Shown here piece by piece: positions 8,889 through 17,264 of a stretch of DNA of 64,000 bases; the stretch's first letter is position 1, and every line of letters begins with the position of its first letter. The notes under the pieces are model-generated. The model ran no database searches, had not been told where the DNA came from, and was given only the letters and a program-made list of their open reading frames with translations. A program made the position numbers and the translations under genes. Source of the DNA: Nocardioides sp. Root190 (GTDB lineage: Bacteria > Actinomycetota > Actinomycetes > Propionibacteriales > Nocardioidaceae); assembly GCF_001428565.1 (NCBI RefSeq), contig NZ_LMIA01000001.1:519612-583611 (forward strand). The letters run 5' to 3'.

Positions 8889-8914
8889 GCTGGGTGACCG
8901 GGCTGGGTGACCGG
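8889..8914 (+). repeat. Short tandem repeat GGGCTGGGTGACC x2
   Basis: Two adjacent copies of a 13-bp unit lie just after the KstD-like stop, in the 87-bp gap between convergent genes. GGGCCCG-type inverted repeats follow. The gap may act as a terminator; there is no clean stem and U-tract. Confidence 0.45.
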
Positions 8915-8967
8915 GCCCGCCCCCGGTCGGGCCCGATCCACCACCTCCGGTCAGCCGGTCGGGCCCG

Positions 8968-9507
8968 TCAGAACCTGCGACACTGGTTCTCCTTGTTGCC
9001 GTCGACCCGGTTCTTGGCGCCCGTGGGTGCGGGCTTGTTGCCCTTGCACTGCAGGTTGCCGTCGACGATGTTGCGACGGACGTCGAACCTGCCCCTGTTG
9101 GAGAAGAGCTGGATGTCGCCCTTGACGACCGCGAGGCGCACGTAGCCGCCCCGGGTGCCGTTCTTGAGCTGGATGTTGCCGTCGACCCGGGTGCCGACGC
9201 CGTGGTTGCCCGCGATGAAGACCTGGCGCGCACCCGAGGTCTGGATGTTGCCGTCGATGCGGGCACCCTCGACCTTGAGCACGGCGCCGGAGCCGGCCTT
9301 CACGTCGCCGTCCACGACCATTCGGACCAGCCGGCACGTCGCGTTCCTCGGTACGACGACATTGCCGTCGATCACCCGCGTGCCGATCGTTCCCCGGCAG
9401 ACGACGTCGTCGTCCGCCTGGGAGGTGGCTCCGGTGCCGACCACCATGCCCGCCGCCATCACCGGCACCACCAGTGCCGCCTTCATCCACGTCGTCGCGC
9501 GCTTCAT
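8968..9507 (-). CDS. Secreted protein with repeated DGN/DGD motifs
   Basis: A 179-residue protein from the ATG at 9507, which has the better spacing (9 nt) from GAGAGG; another ATG is at 9513. An N-terminal signal peptide (KAALVVPVMAAGMVVG, cleavage near SQA-DD) precedes about six units with (V/I)(D/E/K)G(N/D)(V/I/L), such as VIDGNVVV, VVDGDVKA, RIDGNIQT, RVDGNIQL, VVKGDIQL and IVDGNLQC. The spacing suggests a small beta-solenoid, as in bactofilins or polymer-forming proteins, but exported. Four cysteines (VCRG, TCRL, QCKG, QCRRF) could form disulfides. No known family is certain. Confidence 0.6.
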   Translation of the reverse strand: MKRATTWMKAALVVPVMAAGMVVGTGATSQADDDVVCRGTIGTRVIDGNVVVPRNATCRLVRMVVDGDVKAGSGAVLKVEGARIDGNIQTSGARQVFIAGNHGVGTRVDGNIQLKNGTRGGYVRLAVVKGDIQLFSNRGRFDVRRNIVDGNLQCKGNKPAPTGAKNRVDGNKENQCRRF

Positions 9508-9643
9508 GACCATCGTCCTCTCGCTCTCCCCGCGGTCCCGCGGGGTCGGCAACGAGCCTCGGGCGAGTCGATGAGCCGACGATGAGCGCGCCATGAGAGA
9601 GGTCTCATGGGGCTCCGCCCGGAATCGGGCAGGACCAGAGGAG

Positions 9644-10126
9644 TCAGTCCGCGGCGTTCTCGGCGGCGGAGAGCCGGGCGAGCACGCCCTGGCTGAACTC
9701 GGCGAGGTCGCGCACCTGCTGGTCGCTCAGGCCCTCGAAGAACAGCTCGCGCACGAGCTGCACGTGGCCGGGGGCGGCCGCAGCGATCGCCGCCATGCCC
9801 TCCTCGGTCAGGTCGACGAAGGCACCCCGACGGTCGTCAGGGCAGTTGCGTCGCGCGAGGAGACCGCGGGCCTCCATCCGCGAGACCTGCTTGGAGACGC
9901 GGCTCTTCTCCCACTGGAGCCGCTCACCGAGCTCGAACATGCGCAGCGAGCAGTCGGCGACGTCGGGGTCGGTGAGGGCGACGAGGATCTCGTAGTCCGA
10001 CAGGGAGAGTCCGCTCGCGGCCTGCAGGTCCCGGTTCAGGCGCGCGGACAACTGGGTGTGGAGCTCGAGCCAGCCCCGCCAGGCCTGCTGCTCCTCGTCA
10101 CCGAGCCACCGCGTCGTCGTACTCAT
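9644..10126 (-). CDS. MarR-family transcriptional regulator
   Basis: A 160-residue winged-helix protein. The recognition region LSLSDYEILVALTD...LGERLQWEKSRVSKQVSRMEARGLLAR and wing RNCPDDRRGAFVDLTEEG are characteristic of MarR. The start at 10126 lies 7 nt from a TAGACT -10 box (10134-10139 on this strand), so the mRNA is probably leaderless. Ligand and targets are unknown. The TAAC...GTTGA half-sites upstream may be its own operator. Confidence 0.85.
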   Translation of the reverse strand: MSTTTRWLGDEEQQAWRGWLELHTQLSARLNRDLQAASGLSLSDYEILVALTDPDVADCSLRMFELGERLQWEKSRVSKQVSRMEARGLLARRNCPDDRRGAFVDLTEEGMAAIAAAAPGHVQLVRELFFEGLSDQQVRDLAEFSQGVLARLSAAENAAD

Positions 10127-10133
10127 CACCGCC

Positions 10134-10139
10134 AGTCTA
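10134..10139 (-). promoter_or_regulatory. -10 box for the leaderless MarR gene
   Basis: On the minus strand TAGACT ends 7 nt before the ATG at 10126. This places the transcription start at or beside the start codon. No Shine-Dalgarno sequence is present. Confidence 0.5.
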
Positions 10140-10293
10140 ACGGAGAATGTTGACACATCCACGACTTCGCGGAACTGCCCCACGGCCGCGCTGTGACCAG
10201 TTCCACTCGTTCCACGGACCGGCCCGATTACCCCCCACCCCTGTCCCCCGGCCTACGATCGAGCGGTTTTGTCGACTGCTTTAGGGGAATTCG

Positions 10294-11733
10294 TTGAGCG
10301 TCATCGAGGACAAGTTCGACCGCTGGAAGCACCACGAGGAGCTCGCGGAGGCGATGATCCCGATCGTCGGCAAGCTGCACCGCGAGAAGGACGTCACGAT
10401 CCTGCTCCACAGCCGCTCGCTGGTGAACAAGTCGGTGATCGACATCCTCAAGACGCACCGCTACGCGCGCCAGATCGACGGCGTCGAGCTGTCCGTCTCC
10501 GACAGCTTCCCCTTCCTCGAGACGATCGCCGGGCTCGACCTGGGCGCCGCCAAGATCGACCTCGCGCTGCTGATCCGCGCCTACCGCGCCTCGGGCGCGA
10601 CGACGACCATCCCGGAGTTCACCGCCCAGGCGCTGGCCGACGCGACGGGTGAGAACAAGACGCCCGGGCCCGGCTCCCAGGACGTCGTCCTCTACGGCTT
10701 CGGCCGGATTGGCCGCCTGGTCGCCCGCCTCCTCGTCGAGAAGTCCGGCTCGGGCAACGGCCTCCGTCTGCGGGCCGTCGTGGTCCGCAAGGCCAAGGGC
10801 GACGACCTCAAGAAGCGGGCCTCGCTGCTGCGCCGCGACTCGATCCACGGTTCCTTCAACGGGTCGATCACGGTCGACGAGGAGAAGAACCAGATCATCG
10901 CCAACGGCAACGTGATCCAGGTGATCTACTCGAACTCCCCCGAGGAGGTCGACTACACCGAGTACGGCATCGAGGACGCGATCCTCATCGACAACACAGG
11001 CATCTGGCGCGACCGCGAGGGCCTCTCGCAGCACCTGCGCCCGGGCATCGCCAAGGTCCTGCTCACCGCGCCGGGCAAGGGCGACGTCCCGAACATCGTG
11101 CACGGCGTCAACCACCTCAGCGTGGACGCCGACGAGAAGGTGCTGTCCTGCGCCTCCTGCACCACCAACGCGATCGTCCCGCCGCTGAAGGCGATGGAGG
11201 ACGCCTTCGGCATCACCCGCGGGCACGTCGAGACGGTGCACTCCTTCACCAACGACCAGAACCTGCTCGACAACTACCACAAGGCCGACCGGCGCGGCCG
11301 CTCCGCGCCGCTCAACCTGGTGATCACCGAGACCGGCGCGGCCTCCGCCGTGGCGAAGGTCCTCCCCGATCTCGACGCACGGATCACGGGCAACTCGATC
11401 CGCGTGCCCACGCCGAACGTCTCGATCGCCATCCTGAGCCTGCAGCTCAAGCGGGAGACCACCCGCGAGGAGGTCAACGACCACCTGCGCCAGGCCTCGC
11501 TGGTCGGCCCGCTGGCCCGCAACCTCGACTACACGACCGCCACCGACGCGGTGTCGACCGACTTCATCGGCGCCCGTGCGGCGTCGATCGTCGACGGCGG
11601 CGCGTCGATCGTCGACGGCGACAGCGTGATCCTCTACGTCTGGTACGACAACGAGTTCGGCTACTCCTGCCAGGTGCTGCGCACCGTGCAGTACATCTCG
11701 GGCGTCGAGTACGCCACGCTGCCGCGCGCCTGA
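10294..11733 (+). CDS. gap: Glyceraldehyde-3-phosphate dehydrogenase, long form
   Basis: A 479-residue GAPDH with an N-terminal extension of about 130 residues before the Rossmann motif YGFGRIGRL (134-142). The catalytic cysteine is Cys289 in SCASCTTNA, and the C-terminal domain ends WYDNEFGYSCQVLRT. Ordinary GAPDHs are about 335 residues; this length matches the second GAPDH (GapB/GapX type) of corynebacteria, which is NADP-linked and gluconeogenic there. A role in gluconeogenesis fits the lipid-using gene content but is inferred. TTG start with AGGGGA 5 nt upstream. A double hairpin follows the stop. Confidence 0.92.
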   Translation: MSVIEDKFDRWKHHEELAEAMIPIVGKLHREKDVTILLHSRSLVNKSVIDILKTHRYARQIDGVELSVSDSFPFLETIAGLDLGAAKIDLALLIRAYRASGATTTIPEFTAQALADATGENKTPGPGSQDVVLYGFGRIGRLVARLLVEKSGSGNGLRLRAVVVRKAKGDDLKKRASLLRRDSIHGSFNGSITVDEEKNQIIANGNVIQVIYSNSPEEVDYTEYGIEDAILIDNTGIWRDREGLSQHLRPGIAKVLLTAPGKGDVPNIVHGVNHLSVDADEKVLSCASCTTNAIVPPLKAMEDAFGITRGHVETVHSFTNDQNLLDNYHKADRRGRSAPLNLVITETGAASAVAKVLPDLDARITGNSIRVPTPNVSIAILSLQLKRETTREEVNDHLRQASLVGPLARNLDYTTATDAVSTDFIGARAASIVDGGASIVDGDSVILYVWYDNEFGYSCQVLRTVQYISGVEYATLPRA

Positions 11734-11739
11734 CCTTTC

Positions 11740-11855
11740 GGCAGTTTCACCGCTTAGGTGGTGAAACTTTCCGACTGAACGCAGGAAACTGCCTCTGAGC
11801 ACACGGAGTTTCATGTGCCCAGAGGCAGTTTCACCGCTTAGGCGGTGAAACTGCC
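11740..11855. repeat. Double-hairpin intergenic element, family C
   Basis: Two direct copies of GGCAGTTTCACCGCTTAGG (11740 and 11824) each fold back. The second is a perfect 14-bp stem (GGCAGTTTCACCGC with GCGGTGAAACTGCC around TTAG), the first is imperfect. A second pairing joins AAACTGCCTCTG (11786-11797) with CAGAGGCAGTTT (11820-11831), so alternative folds exist. It lies between gap and tetR on the same strand and may end gap transcription. Confidence 0.75.
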
Positions 11856-11867
11856 GCCACCCACCCA

Positions 11868-11882
11868 CGAACACCCTGTTCG
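11868..11882. promoter_or_regulatory. TetR operator CGAACA-N3-TGTTCG, site 1
   Basis: CGAACACCCTGTTCG has perfect 6-bp arms and sits at about -35 of the leaderless tetR gene at 11915, so it suggests autorepression. The same arms and spacing recur at 13703-13717 and 40203-40217. Confidence 0.75.
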
Positions 11883-11914
11883 CCGGCCGTACACCGACTC
11901 TCTATGCTGACCCC

Positions 11915-12550
11915 ATGGAACGGGCCGTATCGACCTCACGTCCCGCCAAGCCCCTGCAGCCGACGCGCGAGGAGCGCAGGCTGGAGCTGGGCCGCTACTT
12001 CATCGATGCGGTGACGCCGATGCTGGCGGCGGGCGAGACGTACGCCGATGTCAGCGTCGCCCGGATGATCACGCAGGTCGGCATCTCGCGCTCGACGTTC
12101 TACTCGTACTTCGACGACAAGTCCGACCTGCTGCGGGCGATGGGCGAGGACATCACCATCGACCTGGCCGAAGCGGGTTCGGCGTGGTTCCAGCTGGAGT
12201 CGCCGGCCGACCGGGCCGACCTGCGCACCGCTCTCGAGCCACTCTTCGCGACCTACCGCCGCCACCAGCTCCTGCTCCGCGCGATCACCGAGTCGGCGTC
12301 CTACGACGCGGGCATGCGCACCCTGCATGCCTCGCTCGTCGAGCGCGCCGTGGCGGGACTCGAGGGTCATCTGGGCACCATCGGCACCGGCGGAGGCCGT
12401 CGCCTCGATGCGCACCGGGCGGCGACCTGGCTGGCGTGGATGCTCGAGCGCGGGCTCTACCAGATCGTGGCGCCGGCGAGCGACGAGGAGACCGAGCTCC
12501 AGCTCGACACCGTCGTCGAGCTCACCTGGCGCATTCTCTACGCAGGCTGA
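11915..12550 (+). CDS. TetR-family transcriptional regulator
   Basis: A 211-residue TetR protein. The HTH lies at about residues 40-80 (VSVARMITQVGISRSTFYSYFDDKSDLLRAMGED), and the ligand domain ends with TWLAWMLERGLYQ as in EthR-like regulators. A TATGCT -10 box (11903-11908) ends 6 nt before the ATG, so the mRNA is probably leaderless. The operator at 11868 suggests autoregulation, and a matching site lies before the membrane protein at 13609. The ligand may be a lipid or steroid intermediate; this is not shown by the sequence. Confidence 0.88.
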   Translation: MERAVSTSRPAKPLQPTREERRLELGRYFIDAVTPMLAAGETYADVSVARMITQVGISRSTFYSYFDDKSDLLRAMGEDITIDLAEAGSAWFQLESPADRADLRTALEPLFATYRRHQLLLRAITESASYDAGMRTLHASLVERAVAGLEGHLGTIGTGGGRRLDAHRAATWLAWMLERGLYQIVAPASDEETELQLDTVVELTWRILYAG

Positions 12551-12554
12551 ACAG

Positions 12555-12600
12555 ACGACGCGAGGGCCGGGATCCTCTCGGATCCCGGCCCTCGCGTCGT
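12555..12600. terminator. Bidirectional terminator, 21-bp perfect stem
   Basis: Arms 12555-12575 and 12580-12600 pair perfectly around TCTC. It lies between the convergent tetR (11915) and membrane-protein (12614) genes and can serve both strands. Confidence 0.9.
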
Positions 12601-12613
12601 ACGGCGTGAGCGA

Positions 12614-13609
12614 TCAGCAGGCGACGAGCTCGCGCACCTGGCGGTCGCGGTCGATGACCAGGCCGCCCTCGCGCTCCATCTGCGCCCACAGGGCGTCGCG
12701 CGACTTCCCGGGAACCAGGACGTAGCGGAACATCCGGCCCAGGGTCCAGGCCAGCGCCGGCTCGTCGGCCTTGCGGCCCTGGAGGTGGTGGAGGATCACC
12801 ATGAAGAAGCAGGCCTCGACCATCATCGCGGCAGCCGCGACCCAGCGCGCCCACTCCGGCAGGGCCGAGTTGTGCGCGATGAGGTGGATCCAGCCGACGG
12901 TGAAGTAGGTGCCGGCCATGCCGTACGACGGCGCCATGATCACGGCGATCTTCCGCCAGCCGGTCAGGCGCGGGACGAAGTACGCCAGCAGGGCGCCGAC
13001 CGCGACGAACGAGGCGCTGTTGATGAATGCCCACCAGTACGGGAAGTTGAGGAACTCGAAGGGCTGGACGCCGTAGTACTTGTAGACGCCGAGGTTGATG
13101 CCGATCGTCTCCATCACGGCGTCGAGGATGCCGCCCATCGCGAGCAGCATGAAGTAGTGCTGCAGCTTGGCGCCGTTGCGGATCACGAAGTAGCAGAAGT
13201 ACGACATCATCCCGAGGAAGGCGACGTAGCAGAGCGGGATCAGTGCGGGCACCGAGACGCCGAAGTTGGTGTAGACCATCTGCAGGTTGGGCGCCCAGTG
13301 CAGGTGGCCCAGCATGTCGAGCATCGCTTCCTCGAGGGAGCAGATCAGGCCGCCCGCGAGCACGATGAGGGGCACCCAGTTGCGGTGCTTGCTCACCGCG
13401 CGGACCGCCCACGGCAGCGCGAAGATCACCGCAGCCGCGCCGGCGATGAAGAAGAACGCGATCTCCGCTCCAGCACTCGCGTCGTCCAGGGTCGGCTTGT
13501 TCGACGGGATGACGTTGGGCGGGTAGCCCTCCTCGCCGAGCAGCGGGTTGTTGTCGTTCCACCAGCTGTCCGTCTTGACGGACAGGGTCAGGATCAGGTC
13601 GCCCAGCAC
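12614..13609 (-). CDS. Uncharacterised multi-span membrane protein (family M, member 1)
   Basis: A 331-residue protein with about seven hydrophobic spans. It shares with the proteins at 20450 and 22797 an acidic segment (LEEAMLDMLGHLHW near residue 95), TNFGVSVP, and DAVMET...GVYKYYGVQPFEFLNFPYWWAFIN. The buried Glu, Asp, His and Tyr pattern could form a catalytic or ligand-binding pocket. I know no named family. It has its own TetR-type operator upstream and a shared terminator at its end. Three copies in one lipid-gene region suggest work on a hydrophobic substrate, by inference. Confidence 0.7.
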   Translation of the reverse strand: MLGDLILTLSVKTDSWWNDNNPLLGEEGYPPNVIPSNKPTLDDASAGAEIAFFFIAGAAAVIFALPWAVRAVSKHRNWVPLIVLAGGLICSLEEAMLDMLGHLHWAPNLQMVYTNFGVSVPALIPLCYVAFLGMMSYFCYFVIRNGAKLQHYFMLLAMGGILDAVMETIGINLGVYKYYGVQPFEFLNFPYWWAFINSASFVAVGALLAYFVPRLTGWRKIAVIMAPSYGMAGTYFTVGWIHLIAHNSALPEWARWVAAAAMMVEACFFMVILHHLQGRKADEPALAWTLGRMFRYVLVPGKSRDALWAQMEREGGLVIDRDRQVRELVAC

Positions 13610-13649
13610 GGTCGCCTCCTTCTCGCACAGCGCGCACGCGCCGCGAATC

Positions 13650-13676
13650 TATGGGTCGTTAGAAAGTGACCATAGA
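13650..13676. promoter_or_regulatory. Imperfect inverted repeat near the 13609 gene promoter
   Basis: CTATGGGTC (13650-13658) and GACCATAG (13669-13676) pair with one extra base, spaced by 10 nt. It lies between the CGAACA operator and the gene and may be a second regulator site. Confidence 0.4.
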
Positions 13677-13702
13677 CACAAGCGAACACCTTGTCCAGTC
13701 AT

Positions 13703-13717
13703 CGAACACATTGTTCG
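13703..13717. promoter_or_regulatory. TetR operator CGAACA-N3-TGTTCG, site 2
   Basis: CGAACACATTGTTCG is a perfect 6-bp inverted repeat about 94 nt before the membrane protein start at 13609. A degenerate neighbour, CGAACACCTTGTCC, starts at 13683. It is identical in arms to the site before tetR 11915. Confidence 0.7.
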
Positions 13718-13726
13718 AGGAAGCCG

Positions 13727-14989
13727 TCAGGCTCCGCCAAGATGGGTCACCAGCTCGACCTGCAGTTCGCCGACGAGGAACCCGAGGAAGGCACCGACGC
13801 TGATCATCAGCCACTCGTCGTCCTTGAAGATCGGGCGCATGATGCCCTCGAACTGCTCGGTCGTGAGCTGCTCCATCTTCTCGGCGAGCACGTTCTCCAC
13901 GTCGAGCACGCGGGCGGCGTAGTCCTCCACCTCGGGCATCTCGGGCAGCAGGGCCAGGACCCGTCGTACGACGGTCGCCTTGGCCGCCTCGTAGCGCTCG
14001 GTGCCGATGCCGACGGCCACGAGCGTCTTCGTCGGGCCGAGGGATCGGGCGACGACGTCATCGACCTCGCGGTGCACCATCGCGAAGAGCCGATCGGCCC
14101 CACCGCCGGTGAGCACCGCCTCCAGCAACGCCGAGGGCTGGAACAGGTCGGCCGCCATGATCCGCGCGTAGTCACGGGTGATCTGGTCCCGGCTGGCGTG
14201 CAGCACGCCGTGCATCCGCTTGCCCAGGAAGCGGCGCGGCTCCTGGGGACGGAAGAGCAGCGTGAGCGCGATCCAGTCGCTGAGGAAGCCCGTGGCGAAG
14301 CCGAACGCCGGCATGATCCACACGTTGTGCCACACGGCCCACGCGACCACCTGCACCAGCCCGATCGCGAAGCCGAACACCAGACCGGTGCGCCGCAGGA
14401 ACAGCATCGAGCTGCCGGCCGTCTGGCGCATCATGTCGTTGAGCCGGTGCTTGTTGCGCACCAGCGTCGTCACGGTCAGGTAGTGCAGGTCGACGAACTG
14501 GTCGACGTCGGAACGGACCTCCAACAGCAGCCGGTCCACGATGCCCGGCGCCTCCTGCTGGACCCGTGCACGCACGAGGCGGCGCACCGGATCGGGGAGG
14601 GCGTCCCAGCCGCCGGGCGCGACCTGGTCGACGACCTCCCGGGCGACCTCGTCGACCGCGTGGGACAGCGGTACGCGCAGCTCGCGCACGGCATCGGCCC
14701 CGTCGATCCGGGCCAGCAGGTCCTCGGCGCGGAGCAGGTTCTCGGTCAGCAGCCGGATCGTCACCGCCGCGACCTTGCCGGCACGCCGGGGCACCAGGCC
14801 CTGCCAGCCGAACGGGCCGATCCCGACGAACTTCATCGGCCGGTAGAGCATCTCGATCGCGACGATCTTGGTGGCGTAGCCGATGATCGCCGCGATCACC
14901 GGCATCGACGCGTAGATGTACCAGTACTCGCTGACATCGGCGCGGATCTCCGCCCAGGTCTGGACTCCTGCGATGACGTACGGCGTCAC
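13727..14989 (-). CDS. DUF445-family membrane protein
   Basis: A 420-residue protein of the DUF445 family. N- and C-terminal spans flank a long helical region, with the typical GYATKIVAIEMLYRPMKFVG motif near the start and GFLSDWIALTLLFRP in the middle. GTG start at 14989 overlaps the stop of the gene before it (GTGA). Function is unknown; related proteins are thought to scaffold membranes. It is co-transcribed with the next two genes upstream. Confidence 0.82.
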   Translation of the reverse strand: MTPYVIAGVQTWAEIRADVSEYWYIYASMPVIAAIIGYATKIVAIEMLYRPMKFVGIGPFGWQGLVPRRAGKVAAVTIRLLTENLLRAEDLLARIDGADAVRELRVPLSHAVDEVAREVVDQVAPGGWDALPDPVRRLVRARVQQEAPGIVDRLLLEVRSDVDQFVDLHYLTVTTLVRNKHRLNDMMRQTAGSSMLFLRRTGLVFGFAIGLVQVVAWAVWHNVWIMPAFGFATGFLSDWIALTLLFRPQEPRRFLGKRMHGVLHASRDQITRDYARIMAADLFQPSALLEAVLTGGGADRLFAMVHREVDDVVARSLGPTKTLVAVGIGTERYEAAKATVVRRVLALLPEMPEVEDYAARVLDVENVLAEKMEQLTTEQFEGIMRPIFKDDEWLMISVGAFLGFLVGELQVELVTHLGGA

Positions 14990-15660
14990 TCCGCCCCCGC
15001 GCCGCTCGCCCGGCGAGCCGCCCACAGCTGGGTGCCCAGGTCGGACAACACCAGGCCGCCCCGACGGATCCGGGGGCCGACCGGACCGCGGCCGGCGCGA
15101 CGGATCGCATCCAGCACGTCGGGCTCGGCGAGCAGGACCTCGTACTCCTCACTCCGGTCGTCCCGTTCCGGGGTGGCGGCGACCAACCCGACGGTGAGCA
15201 ACCGACCGACATATGTCGGCGTACGACGGACCAGCGCAACGCCCGCTTGGCGTCCGATCAGCGAGGCGTTGCGCAGACCGAGGTGCTCCTCGCCGTCACG
15301 ACGAGCCTCGACGTGCACCATCGGCGTCCACTCCCGCGTCGCGAGGGCGGCGATGATCCGCGCCTCGTCCGGTACGAGGGTGTCCACGAGCTTCGCGATC
15401 AGGACGTCCTCCGCCTCGCGGGAGGACTGGACCAGGGAAGCCTCGAGCAGCTCACCGAGCAGGAGCGCCGCTCGGCTCGGATCCCTGGCCTCCCCGGGCC
15501 CTGGCTCCGCGTCCTGCGGACGTGCTGACACCGCCGCCGGAACGAGCCCCACCGAACCGCGCAGCAGCCGGCGAGCACCGAGGCCCGCCAGCTCGGTGGT
15601 CACCCGGAGCACGGCACTGGAGGCGTCCACGAGCGGACGCAGGTCGTCGACAGCAGCCAC
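14986..15660 (-). CDS. DUF4393 (Abi-alpha)-like protein
   Basis: A 224-residue protein without clear membrane spans. The middle part DEARIIAALATREWTPMVHVEA...NASLIGRQAGV and the segment RTPTYVGRLLTVGLV-x-EYEVLLAEPDV resemble DUF4393, once called Abi-alpha after a phage-abortive gene. A defence role is not supported here, since it is in an operon with WS/DGAT (4 nt upstream) and DUF445 (overlapping). Confidence 0.55.
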   Translation of the reverse strand: MAAVDDLRPLVDASSAVLRVTTELAGLGARRLLRGSVGLVPAAVSARPQDAEPGPGEARDPSRAALLLGELLEASLVQSSREAEDVLIAKLVDTLVPDEARIIAALATREWTPMVHVEARRDGEEHLGLRNASLIGRQAGVALVRRTPTYVGRLLTVGLVAATPERDDRSEEYEVLLAEPDVLDAIRRAGRGPVGPRIRRGGLVLSDLGTQLWAARRASGAGAE

Positions 15661-15664
15661 CGCG

Positions 15665-17026
15665 TCAGGCCAGGACAGTCTTCTCGAGCGCTCCGAGGGC
15701 GTCGTCGAGATGGATGAGCATCCGCTGCAGGTGGGGCAGTGCGCGCCGATCGCCGACCAGCCCGAAGGTCATCTGGCTGTCGTACCGGGTCAGCGTGATG
15801 TTGAGGGCCTGGGCCTCCGAGATCATCGAGACCGGGTAGATGTCGGTCATCTGCGCGCCGTTGTAGTAGAGCGGCTGGTTGGCGGCCGGCACGTTCGAGA
15901 TGATCAGGTTGAACGGGTGTCGCGGCAGTGCCGTGATGCCGGTCATCCCCGAGATCACGGCACCACCCATGATCAGCTTGCTGACCGCGAGCACCTCGGC
16001 CGGGCTCATGGCGGCGAAGCGCACCTTGGCCGCACGGGTCTGGTCCCGGATGACCTCCAGGCGGCGGGCGGGGTCGGCCTGGTCCGTCGCGAGGTCGCAG
16101 AGCATCGCACCGAAGGCATTGCCCTCGCCCTCGGAGAAGCCGGAGCCCTCACGTCGTACGGACACCGGCACCATCGCGATCAGCGACTTGTCCGGCAAGG
16201 TCCCCAGCTCGTCGAGATAGGAACGGAGCGCGCTGCCGGCCATGGCCAGGCCGACGTCGTTGACGGTCGCGCCGGACGCGGTGGCGACGGCCTTCAGTCG
16301 CTCCAGCGGCCACTGGTCACCAGCGAACCGGCGGGCGCCACCGACCTTGACGTTCAGCGGGGAGGGCGGCGCCACGAAGGGCACCCGGGCCGCCTCGTCG
16401 CGCGCCATGTCGACCAGGGACCGCACCGCGTTCGCGCTCCGCAGGAGTGGCGCCAGGCTGGGCACCAGGCTCACCCCGGGCTTGGTGCCGGTACGGCGCA
16501 CGTGGTCGGGATCGGCCGCCCACGGCGGCCGCAGGGTGCGGTCGTCCGGGTCCGTGGACAAGCTGCCCAGGACGTGCCGGGCCAGGGACATGCCGTCGGC
16601 GATGGCGTGATGGGTCTTGAAGGCCGTCGCGAAACGGCCGCCCTCGAGTCGCTCGAACACGTGGAACTCCCACAAGGGCCGGCGCCGGTCGAGTTGGACG
16701 CCGTGCTGCACGGAGACCGCTTCCAGCAGCTCACGAACCCGGCCCTGTCCGGGCAGCGCGGAGTGACGCACATGGGTGTCGAGCTCGACGGCCTCGTGGT
16801 CGACCCACCGCAGCGACGACGGGGAGCGCAGGCTTCGCGAGGGGCGCCGGCGGAACACCGGCTTGAGGTCGTCGCTGGCGAGCAGCTGTTGGAAGTAGTC
16901 GCCCACCCACTCGGCGGTATCGGCGCCCTCGGGCGGTCGGTAGAGCTGGAGGGTGATCACCTGCGCGGGCCTTCCGGCCGCCTCACCGAGCAGGAACATG
17001 GCGTCACTGATCGCGATGTTGTTCAA
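15665..17026 (-). CDS. Wax ester synthase/diacylglycerol acyltransferase (WS/DGAT)
   Basis: A 453-residue acyltransferase with the catalytic HHAIADG (HHxxxDG) motif near residue 135, PLWEFHVFERLEGG just before it, and a C-terminal domain with NLIISNVPAANQPLYYNGA typical of the bacterial family. It makes triacylglycerol or wax esters from acyl-CoA at the membrane. ATG start at 17026. Upstream are a 5' leader hairpin and an AT-rich operator (17075-17090) shared with the mce operons, so lipid storage may be co-regulated with lipid import. Confidence 0.92.
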   Translation of the reverse strand: MNNIAISDAMFLLGEAAGRPAQVITLQLYRPPEGADTAEWVGDYFQQLLASDDLKPVFRRRPSRSLRSPSSLRWVDHEAVELDTHVRHSALPGQGRVRELLEAVSVQHGVQLDRRRPLWEFHVFERLEGGRFATAFKTHHAIADGMSLARHVLGSLSTDPDDRTLRPPWAADPDHVRRTGTKPGVSLVPSLAPLLRSANAVRSLVDMARDEAARVPFVAPPSPLNVKVGGARRFAGDQWPLERLKAVATASGATVNDVGLAMAGSALRSYLDELGTLPDKSLIAMVPVSVRREGSGFSEGEGNAFGAMLCDLATDQADPARRLEVIRDQTRAAKVRFAAMSPAEVLAVSKLIMGGAVISGMTGITALPRHPFNLIISNVPAANQPLYYNGAQMTDIYPVSMISEAQALNITLTRYDSQMTFGLVGDRRALPHLQRMLIHLDDALGALEKTVLA

Positions 17027-17046
17027 GGACGCAGACCTCCGCGTAC

Positions 17047-17067
17047 GCCGGGGTCACACTCACCCCG
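17047..17067 (-). promoter_or_regulatory. Hairpin in the WS/DGAT leader
   Basis: CCGGGGT (17047-17053) and ACCCCGG (17061-17067) form a perfect 7-bp stem 20 nt before the start codon. It would fold in the 5' leader of the mRNA. Confidence 0.4.
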
Positions 17068-17074
17068 GATCATC

Positions 17075-17090
17075 TTTGAATCTATCTTAG
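17075..17090. promoter_or_regulatory. AT-rich operator, site before WS/DGAT
   Basis: TTGAATCTATCTTAGA, about 50 nt upstream of the leftward WS/DGAT gene, matches the TTnAATCTnn-ATTAnA pattern found at other lipid promoters in the window. Confidence 0.6.
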
Positions 17091-17216
17091 AAAAATAGGG
17101 TCGGCAAGCGAACGCCAGGCGGAGCAGAGGGGCCAGGAGATCCCTTGACGAAGCCTCGCCCAAGGAGGAGATTTTAAGAACCTGTAAATTTGAACTGGCG
17201 CAAACGCCGATCATTC

Positions 17217-17232
17217 TCTAATCTGGAATAGA
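17217..17232. promoter_or_regulatory. AT-rich operator, site before the FAD oxidoreductase
   Basis: TCTAATCTGGAATAGA, flanked by TT and AAA, lies 33 nt before the ATG at 17265. Its arms pair as TTCTCTA with TAGAAAA, one mismatch. Confidence 0.65.
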
Positions 17233-17264
17233 AAATGTTTCACCTCCGGCCCCGAGGAACCGCC

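Noticed and set aside
14986..15660. Abortive-infection (defence) function for the DUF4393-like protein
   Set aside because: The context is lipid and membrane genes in one operon; the Abi name comes from distant relatives, and no defence partner is near.
13691..17098. An 1135-residue frame on the plus strand
   Set aside because: It runs antisense through three well-supported genes (DUF445, DUF4393-like, WS/DGAT) and has shadow-like composition.
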